Assembly (NCBI GenBank): GCA_020073465.1
Contig: JAIQFC010000002.1
Coordinates: 248,001 to 312,000 of the forward strand
DNA: 64,000 bases
DNA from: Terriglobia bacterium
Lineage (GTDB): Bacteria > Acidobacteriota > Terriglobia > Terriglobales > Acidobacteriaceae
Direction: 5' to 3'
The notes below the pieces were generated by a model. That model had not been told where the DNA came from. It searched no databases and saw only the letters and a program-made list of their open reading frames with translations. A program made the position numbers and the translations under genes. Shown one piece after another: positions 58,196 to 64,000 of the stretch (position 1 is the first letter of the stretch; each line of letters starts with the position of its first letter).

Positions 58196-58319
58196 AGGAT
58201 TGGTCCTTTCTTGTAAGGAAATCGAGGACTGCGGATACGGGGCCTGCGGAAACGCACCAGTATACCGCGAAGGAAAGGCGGGTGCCGAGGACAGGGCTGG
58301 AAGAGGAGCAAGCGGGTCT

Positions 58320-59381
58320 CTACGACAGCGGTCCGGAGGAAGCGAATCTGGCAGGTGAAAATGGGGCAAGGTCGAAGGCTGGCTGAACTCCGTTGATTAC
58401 ATCGGCCATGACCTGCGCTGTGATGGGAGCGAGCAGAATTCCGTCACGAAAATGGCCTGTCGCCACGTAGTAGCCGGGAGTTGGGGTCGCCCCGAGGATG
58501 GGCAGGGCGTCGGGTGTTCCGGGACGGAGGCCGGCCCAGTCCTCGAGGATTTTGGCGTTCTGAAGTTCAGGAACTAGGGCGACTGCAGCCCGGTGCAGAC
58601 GCTGAATCGTGGCAACATCGGTGCGCTTGTCGAAGCCAGCTTCCTCGACGGTTGCGCCGGCCAGAAGGCGTCCGTCGCTGCGCGGTATGAGATAGACGTC
58701 GGGAGTGCGGATTACGTGTTTGAGCAATGAGCGCGACGGCATCGCCAGGCAGAGCATTTGCCCTTTTACCGGGCGGGTCGGGAAGGCGTGAGGGGCGATT
58801 TGTCCAGACCATGCACCGGCGCAGTTCACGACCTTAGGGGCGAGGAATCTTGTTCTTGCTGTGGTGACGCCGGAGGCGTAGCCGCCGGACTGGTTGACGG
58901 CTGTGGCGGGATCGCCGGAAGAGAAGTCGATGCCGCAGTTCTTCGCGGTCTGCAATGCTGCTGCCGTGAGCGCGCGCGGATCGACGCTGCGTTCTCTGAG
59001 ATCGAAGGCGGGACGGCTCTGCTCGGCGAGGGCAGGTTCCAGTTCCGGGAGCGAGACGGGGTTTGTAAAGTGGCTTGTATGTCCGGGGGACGGGAACAGG
59101 ATCGTGCCGTGGTCACGAAGGTCCACCTTCTTGCGCGATTCCACTTCCAACTCGTAGGCGAACTCGGGATACATCCGCGCGCTGGCCGTTGCCAGCAACC
59201 GCAGGGCGGCGGGTGTCTCGACGAGGCAGTCGACCAGCATTCCACCGGCGGCGTGGGACGCTTCGCGTCCGGGTTCGCCACGCTCGACTATCAGAACCTT
59301 GGCTCCGCGTTTGTGCAGCGCAATGGAGAGGGAGAGGCCGATGATGCCGCCGCCGATGACAATGACGTCCCAAGTCTTCAC
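58320..59381 (-). CDS. thiO: FAD-dependent glycine/D-amino acid oxidase-like protein
   Basis: A 353-residue flavoprotein. The N-terminal Rossmann motif is VIVIGGGIIGLSLSIALHKRGAKVLIVERGEPGREASHAAGGM. The C-terminal ATGHFRDGILLAPIT is typical of glycine oxidase ThiO, which makes iminoacetate for the thiazole of thiamin, or D-amino acid oxidases. Other thi genes are not in the window, so the symbol is tentative. Start GTG 59381. Confidence 0.8.
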   Translation of the reverse strand: MKTWDVIVIGGGIIGLSLSIALHKRGAKVLIVERGEPGREASHAAGGMLVDCLVETPAALRLLATASARMYPEFAYELEVESRKKVDLRDHGTILFPSPGHTSHFTNPVSLPELEPALAEQSRPAFDLRERSVDPRALTAAALQTAKNCGIDFSSGDPATAVNQSGGYASGVTTARTRFLAPKVVNCAGAWSGQIAPHAFPTRPVKGQMLCLAMPSRSLLKHVIRTPDVYLIPRSDGRLLAGATVEEAGFDKRTDVATIQRLHRAAVALVPELQNAKILEDWAGLRPGTPDALPILGATPTPGYYVATGHFRDGILLAPITAQVMADVINGVQPAFDLAPFSPARFASSGPLS

Positions 59382-59505
59382 CTCCGCATTGTAAAAGAGG
59401 CGGGGCGGAGAGAACGGTTGACGGACGGGTGTTGGGGCATCTCTAGCGGGATCTGCAAGGTTAAACGATGCTTCAAGCGGATCCCTGAGATAGTGCGCGC
59501 GAGAT

Positions 59506-59572
59506 CCCTTCGGCTTCGCTCAGGGCAGGCTCTTCGCTCCGCCTGACGAACGGCTCCGCTCAGGATGACGCC
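59506..59572. repeat. TCATCCTGAGCG-family repeat pair
   Basis: CGGCTTCGCTCAGGGCAGGC and CCGCTCAGGATGACGCC form two linked copies in the 59382-59745 gap. A TATAAT box at about 59655 precedes the next gene. Confidence 0.75.
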
Positions 59573-59745
59573 ACTTGTGAGTTGTGTTGCTCCCGTTACT
59601 TTCGTTACCCGTGCGGAACACCGCCGGTTATGCCTGTTTGCCTTTCCGCCCCCTATAATCCGGTCAAACCCACAAAGTGTGGGCGGGAGGTTGCTCCGCC
59701 GTGTTGTGCGTCGCGGATGGCGGCGGGTTGTGGGCAAGCGGCCTG

Positions 59746-61941
59746 ATGGCGAATACGAAACATAATCCGGGCGGACCGACTGGCACCACATCGCCGTGGA
59801 TTTACTCTCCTGCGCTAGATTTGATCGTTGGCTGCGGAGCCTGGTCGGCCCCGCTTTTGCTGATCTCTTACTTCTCGATTGCATCGAGCGCCCGTGCCTG
59901 GTCGGTCGCCTTCTATGCCTTGGCGCTTTTTTTCAACTACCCGCACTACATGGCGACACTCTATCGCGCCTACCATCGCGCGGAAGATTTTCAGAAATAC
60001 CGCATCTTCACGGTGCACACGACGGCCCTGATTGCACTGACGCTGGTATTGGCGCACTCGTGGGTGCGAATTCTCCCGTGGATTTTCACCGTCTATCTGA
60101 CCTGGAGTCCGTGGCACTACAGCGGGCAGAATTACGGATTGTTCATGATGTTTGCTCGCCGTGCCGGGGCCAAACCGAGTGAAGCCACGCGCCGCGCGCT
60201 TTACGGGGCCTTCGTGGTTTCGTACTTGATGTTGTTCCTGGGCTTCCATACCGGGCCTTCTGCCGATCCGCTTTTCATTTCTCTCGGAATCCCGGCGATC
60301 GTCAGCCGGTGGGAGCAGATCCTGCTGGCTGCAGCGTTCGTACCGCTGGCAGCATTTGGGCTCTCGCGGCTGGCGCGGGAGACGGGCTGGCGCAAGCTGC
60401 TCCCTTCACTCACCCTGTTCTCATCGCAGTTCCTGTGGTTCCTGTTGCCGGCGGGGATTTCGCTGATCAAAGGTCTGGAAATCCCGCAGAGCCGTTACAG
60501 TTCGGGCGTGCTGGCCGTGATGCACTCGGCCCAATATCTGTGGATCACCAGCTACTATGCTCGCCGTGAGGCCTCTGGAGACGGGAAGCGGACCTGGCGT
60601 GCCTGGGCTTACTTCGCGGTGCTGGTTGCGGGCGGGATCGCGCTGTTTGTTCCCGGACCCTGGCTCGCCAGCCGCGTGTTCCACCATGACTTCACCGCCA
60701 GCTTCCTGATCTTCACCGCGCTGGTAAACATTCATCACTTCATCCTGGATGGGGCGATCTGGAAGTTACGCGATGGACGGATCGCGGCGCTCCTGCTGAA
60801 TTCGCGCGATCGCCTTTCGGGTGCGGCCTCGGAAGCGGGCAGCCGGTTGTCCTCAGCATGGCGCTGGCTGGCGGGCAGCACTGCCGGCGCGCACTGGTTG
60901 CGGATCGGAGCGGCTCTAGTGCTGCTGGTGTGGGGGAGTGTCGACCAGGTCCGCTATTATCTTTCGCTCCGCGCCGACAACCTGCAGGACCTGCGCCGCG
61001 CGGCAGCGCTGAATGCGTTTGATACCCCGGTGCAGATGCGTCTAGGGCGGCAAGAGCTTGACGCGGGTCATGCGCAGCCTGCGGAAGCTGCGTGGCGAAA
61101 GGCGATACAGGCGAACCCAGCCGATCCGGCGCCGCGGCATGCACTTTTGAAGTTGCTCGTCGATCAGAAACGTTTCGACGAAGCGCTAGAGCTGACGCAG
61201 GCGTCGCTGAAGTACGCGCCGCAGGATGCCAGCCTGCTGGTGGACCGCGGACTGCTCTCCCTGCAACGCGGGCAGGCCGACGCGGCGGTGGCGGACTGGA
61301 ACGAGGCGCTGGCGATCGATCCGTCGCGGCTTACGGTGCACCTGTATTTGGCCTACGAACTGGAGCGCGAAGGAAAGTTCCGGGATGCGGCTGGGCATTA
61401 CAACACATTTCTGGAGAAGATTGCGCGACAACCGGGGCAAGCGCGTCCGGAACCCGACAAGCTGATTGCGGTCGTGCTGCGCATGGCCGATTGCCAGGCA
61501 CGCGCTTCACAACCCGAGCAGGCAGTGAAGTCGTATCACATGGCGGAAACGCTGGCCGCGCAGACAAAGCAAAGCAAGCTCGAGAGTGTGGCCGATGTCA
61601 ACGAGGCCGTGCTGCAGGCCAAGGCCGGGAAGCTGGGGGAGGCGATGACGCTGTACCAGCACGCGCTGAGCCTGGATGACTCGATTGGTGACAAGCACGC
61701 CTCTGCCGAGGACTGGGCCGCTTACGGGCGCTTCCTGGACGAGACAGGATATGCTGCGCGGCTGACGTATGCCTGCCTGGTGAAGGCAGAGGGTTTGGCG
61801 CGATCGGTGCCGGACCCTTCGCTGGCGGAGAGTCTGGCCAGCGGAAGGAAGCAGATGGAGAAGCGAGTGGGCGCGGAGAGTGCGGCGTTGCGGCGCAATC
61901 CCGAGCCCGCCTTGCAGGAGGCATTGGCGCTGCGACGCTGA
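59746..61941 (+). CDS. Multi-pass membrane protein with C-terminal TPR repeats
   Basis: A 731-residue protein. The N-terminal 430 residues hold about ten membrane helices with conserved-looking His motifs: FNYPHYMATLYRAYHRA, LTWSPWHYSGQNYGLFMM and VNIHHFILDGAIWKLRDGR. The HxxxH and HHxxxD pattern recalls membrane enzymes with a di-iron or His cluster, such as carotenoid cleavage-type or hydroxylase-like proteins, but no family is certain. Residues about 450-720 are TPR repeats (HALLKLLVDQKRFDEALELTQASLKYAPQDASLLVDRGLL). The start ATG 59746 is inferred; GTG 59677 is possible. Confidence 0.75.
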   Translation: MANTKHNPGGPTGTTSPWIYSPALDLIVGCGAWSAPLLLISYFSIASSARAWSVAFYALALFFNYPHYMATLYRAYHRAEDFQKYRIFTVHTTALIALTLVLAHSWVRILPWIFTVYLTWSPWHYSGQNYGLFMMFARRAGAKPSEATRRALYGAFVVSYLMLFLGFHTGPSADPLFISLGIPAIVSRWEQILLAAAFVPLAAFGLSRLARETGWRKLLPSLTLFSSQFLWFLLPAGISLIKGLEIPQSRYSSGVLAVMHSAQYLWITSYYARREASGDGKRTWRAWAYFAVLVAGGIALFVPGPWLASRVFHHDFTASFLIFTALVNIHHFILDGAIWKLRDGRIAALLLNSRDRLSGAASEAGSRLSSAWRWLAGSTAGAHWLRIGAALVLLVWGSVDQVRYYLSLRADNLQDLRRAAALNAFDTPVQMRLGRQELDAGHAQPAEAAWRKAIQANPADPAPRHALLKLLVDQKRFDEALELTQASLKYAPQDASLLVDRGLLSLQRGQADAAVADWNEALAIDPSRLTVHLYLAYELEREGKFRDAAGHYNTFLEKIARQPGQARPEPDKLIAVVLRMADCQARASQPEQAVKSYHMAETLAAQTKQSKLESVADVNEAVLQAKAGKLGEAMTLYQHALSLDDSIGDKHASAEDWAAYGRFLDETGYAARLTYACLVKAEGLARSVPDPSLAESLASGRKQMEKRVGAESAALRRNPEPALQEALALRR

Positions 61942-62038
61942 CCGATGGCATCCCGCGAGCTAATTGACACTGCGGTTGTGCTGCTGAACAATAAATAGAT
62001 ACTGGCATTCTCTTTTTTCTTCCTAAGGAGGAAGATCC

Positions 62039-62854
62039 ATGTCCGACGAAGGGCAACACATCGTTACCGAACATCAGTCCAACGCGGGGAAGTGGATTCT
62101 CACGCTGCTGGCCGTAGTTTTTGTTGCGGCGTCCGGCTACGCCCACTACGCCATGCACAGTCGCATGGAAGAACTGAGCAAGGATCTCAGCGTCAGCCAA
62201 AACCAGGTGGCCGAACTGCAGAATCGGATGCAGAATTCGGAAGCGTCCGAAGAGGCACTCGGTCAGAGGCTTGGCATGACCAAGAAAGAACTGGCCGAGC
62301 GCACGGCGCAGTTGCGCGCCGAACAAAAGGCTGCGGAGAGCCGGCTGGAGAAAGAACAGAAAGAGCAGATTAGCCAGGTTACGGGGGACATCGCGGGCGT
62401 GAAGACCGACGTTGGCGGAGTCAAGACTGACGTGGCCTCTACCAAGGCCGATCTTGAAGCCACCAAGGCGAAGTTGCAGAGTACGATCGGCGATTTGGGG
62501 ATGCAGAGCGGTCTGATTGCACACACGCGGGATGACCTGGAAATCCTCAAACACAGGGGCGACCGCAACTACTACGAGTTCACGCTGCTGAGAGGGGCCA
62601 AGCCCCAGCCGGTCTCGACCGTGAGCTTGCAGCTCAAGAAGGCCGATGCCAAGAAGGGCAAGTTCACAATGAATGTGACGGCCGACGACAAGACGATCGA
62701 GAAGAAGGACCGGAACATCGCGGAGCCGATCCAGTTCTACTCCGGACGCGAGCACCTGCTCTTTGAGTTGGTGGTTTGGAACGTGGACAAGAACAAGGCC
62801 ACGGGCTACCTGAGCACGCCGAAGGGAGCGCCCACGCCGGTGACTGCCAATTGA
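62039..62854 (+). CDS. Membrane-anchored coiled-coil protein of unknown function
   Basis: A 271-residue protein. A transmembrane helix (WILTLLAVVFVAASGYAHYA, about 20-40) is followed by a long coiled coil (about 45-160, MEELSKDLSVSQNQVAELQNRMQ ... VKTDVASTKADLEATKAKLQ), then a C-terminal beta domain (NYYEFTLLRGAKPQPVSTVSLQLKKADAKKGKFTMNVTADD). AGGAGG lies before ATG 62039. It overlaps the next gene by four bases (TTGA), so they form one unit. The role could be periplasmic scaffolding. Confidence 0.7.
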   Translation: MSDEGQHIVTEHQSNAGKWILTLLAVVFVAASGYAHYAMHSRMEELSKDLSVSQNQVAELQNRMQNSEASEEALGQRLGMTKKELAERTAQLRAEQKAAESRLEKEQKEQISQVTGDIAGVKTDVGGVKTDVASTKADLEATKAKLQSTIGDLGMQSGLIAHTRDDLEILKHRGDRNYYEFTLLRGAKPQPVSTVSLQLKKADAKKGKFTMNVTADDKTIEKKDRNIAEPIQFYSGREHLLFELVVWNVDKNKATGYLSTPKGAPTPVTAN

Positions 62855-63390
62855 AGGAAGCGTTCTTTCCCGCCGGTGGGCATGTGCTGCTGCAGATTGC
62901 TCTGCGCACCGGCGTGATTTACCTGCTCGTCCTGATCGGTGTTCGTCTCAGTGGCAAGCGTGAGGTTGGACAGATGACCCCGTTCGACCTCACGCTCCTG
63001 TTGCTTCTCTCCAACTCCGTGCAGAACGCGATGACTGGACCGGACACCTCGCTGCTCGGTGGCGTTGCCGCTGCGTGCACCTTGCTTGTTCTCAACTACC
63101 TCGTCGCCGACTTGTCCGGGGCCAATCGCCGCTTCCGGCGCTTCATCCAGGGAGAACCCACCCTACTGGTTCACGATGGAAAGATCATCGAGGCCCACAT
63201 GGCGAAGGAGCATGTCAGCATGGATGAACTGCAACGGGCTCTGCGCGAGCACGGGATTGGCGAGTATCACGAGGTTGCCTTGGCGGTGCTGGAAGTCGAT
63301 GGCTCGATCAGCTGTCTGAAATATGACGAGATCAAGCCGGATGCCAGCACGCACCTGGTCCGGCGAAGGTTCATTCAGAAGAAGCAATAG
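62851..63390 (+). CDS. DUF421/YetF-family membrane protein
   Basis: A 179-residue protein. Three hydrophobic helices (VLLQIALRTGVIYLLVLIGVRLSGKREVGQ, LLLLLSNSVQNAM, GGVAAACTLLVLNYLVADL) are followed by a cytoplasmic domain (GEPTLLVHDGKIIEAHMAKEHVSMDELQRALREHGIGEYHEVALAVLEVDGSISCLKYDE), the YetF-type soluble part. The GKREVGQMTPFDL motif is diagnostic of DUF421. Its function is not established. The start is TTG 62851 overlapping the upstream stop, or GTG 62884. Confidence 0.9.
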   Translation: MKEAFFPAGGHVLLQIALRTGVIYLLVLIGVRLSGKREVGQMTPFDLTLLLLLSNSVQNAMTGPDTSLLGGVAAACTLLVLNYLVADLSGANRRFRRFIQGEPTLLVHDGKIIEAHMAKEHVSMDELQRALREHGIGEYHEVALAVLEVDGSISCLKYDEIKPDASTHLVRRRFIQKKQ

Positions 63391-63399
63391 GCTGCAAGC

Positions 63400-63478
63400 A
63401 ACCGCCGAGCCTTGCTCGGCCGGACAGCCGAGAGCCTGCCCTGAGCGAAGTCGAAGGGGCGGCTGTCCCCACACGAGT
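63400..63478. repeat. Repeat with GGACAGCC hairpin and TGAGCGAAG copy
   Basis: CGGCCGGACAGCCGAG, CCTGCCCTGAGCGAAGTCGA and GGCGGCTGTCCCC form an imperfect long hairpin between convergent genes. Confidence 0.7.
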
Positions 63479-64000
63479 TCACTCGATTGCGAGAAATTTC
63501 ACACACACGGGCGCGGGCACGTCCAGTACCTGTCCCGTGGGTGTAAGCTTCCCGCTCTTCGCATCAATCCGAAAGACGACGATGCTGTTCGACTCCTGAT
63601 TGGCCGCGAACAGCAGCGATCCAGTCGGATCAATCTCGAAGTTGCGCGGTGTCTTGCCTTGGGTGGGAACATCCTGGACCACCGTCAATGTCCCCTTGTG
63701 CTCATCGATGGCAAAGACGGCGATGCTATCGTGGCCGCGGTTGGACGCATACAGAAACCTCCCAGAAGGGTGCACCTGCACTTCGGCATCGTCGTTGTGC
63801 CCTGAAAACTCTTTGGGGAGGGTTGAAATCGTCTGCAAAGATTGCAGCACGCCTTTGGCAGCATCGTAGGTGAAAACTGTCACAGTGGACTGCAGTTCGC
63901 TGATCACGTATGCGAACTTGCCATTGGGATGAAAGGCGAAGTGCCGCGGCCCGGCCCCGTCTTTAAGCTTTGCGAATTTTGGATCGTTGGGCGTGAGCGA
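63479..64000 (-). CDS. Lactonase/6-phosphogluconolactonase-family beta-propeller protein, 5' end outside window
   Basis: At least 174 residues. Repeated blades are visible ([60 protein letters not shown], and upstream [18 protein letters not shown]). The [10 protein letters not shown] and FAANQES forms are typical of the seven-blade lactonase family (6-phosphogluconolactonase and related). The frame stays open to base 64000, so the start is beyond the window. Whether it acts on sugar lactones in the cytoplasm or is secreted cannot be judged without the N-terminus. Confidence 0.88.
   Translation of the reverse strand, partial: SLTPNDPKFAKLKDGAGPRHFAFHPNGKFAYVISELQSTVTVFTYDAAKGVLQSLQTISTLPKEFSGHNDDAEVQVHPSGRFLYASNRGHDSIAVFAIDEHKGTLTVVQDVPTQGKTPRNFEIDPTGSLLFAANQESNSIVVFRIDAKSGKLTPTGQVLDVPAPVCVKFLAIE

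Overview
The window looks like a chromosomal segment of an Acidobacteriota bacterium, most likely class Terriglobia. The reasons are the roughly 60% GC content, a secreted VWFA-related protein of the acidobacterial type, many short palindromic and tandem intergenic repeats, and the mix of core genes with signal-peptide proteins of unknown function. No database search was possible, so the placement is inference. There are no rRNA genes, prophage, CRISPR array or large insertion sequences. The only mobile-type genes are two domesticated REP-associated transposases (RAYTs) and two small toxin-antitoxin loci.

Layout. 1-6.3 kb: a partial helical-repeat protein (minus), a possible structured RNA, a glutaredoxin-like protein, a DMT transporter, threonine synthase and an AlaX-type editing protein. 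6.5-10.5 kb: tRNA-Gly(CCC), a VWFA-related secreted protein and a secreted GH13 amylase. 10.7-16.9 kb: a seven-gene run (TonB-like protein, OsmC, an RsbR-like sensor domain, a CoA-transferase, and a 2-oxoacid:ferredoxin oxidoreductase with fused beta and gamma subunits). 17-22.8 kb: outer-membrane protein, universal stress protein, SpoIIE phosphatase, glutamate dehydrogenase, DinB protein. 22.8-27.6 kb: RAYT 1 with its REPs, a receiver/PEP-synthase-like fusion, a MazE/VapC-type pair. 27.9-32.9 kb: NfnA/NfnB, a small Cys protein, an aminotransferase and a membrane protein with two CXXCH motifs. 33-47 kb: mixed metabolism (glycosyltransferase, RAYT 2, aminotransferases, transketolase, 2-hydroxyacid dehydrogenase, enoyl-CoA hydratase, metallo-hydrolase). 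47-58 kb, mostly minus: SDR, Fis-like regulator, CvpA, PurC, a RHH/ParE locus with a frameshifted toxin, SMC and an M20 peptidase. 58-64 kb: glycine oxidase-like FAD enzyme, a membrane/TPR protein, a coiled-coil protein, a DUF421 protein and a partial beta-propeller lactonase.

Most interesting pattern. Seven transcription units carry a TGTGA-N6-TCACA-type palindrome (Crp/Fnr class) upstream: tonB-osmC-oxidoreductase, usp-spoIIE, gdhA, nfnAB, the small Cys protein, the CXXCH protein and transketolase. In most of them a second full or degenerate site starts exactly 22 bp away. The targets link ferredoxin reduction, ferredoxin/NADPH exchange, glutamate synthesis and stress response. This suggests one redox or energy regulon controlled by a regulator bound as tandem dimers two helical turns apart.

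Other points: a REP palindrome is embedded in frame in RAYT 1; a two-receiver plus ATP-grasp protein lacks the PEP-synthase phosphotransfer domains; several promoters place the -10 box 7-9 bases from the start codon, suggesting leaderless mRNAs; and heptamer tandem repeats sit in intergenic regions.
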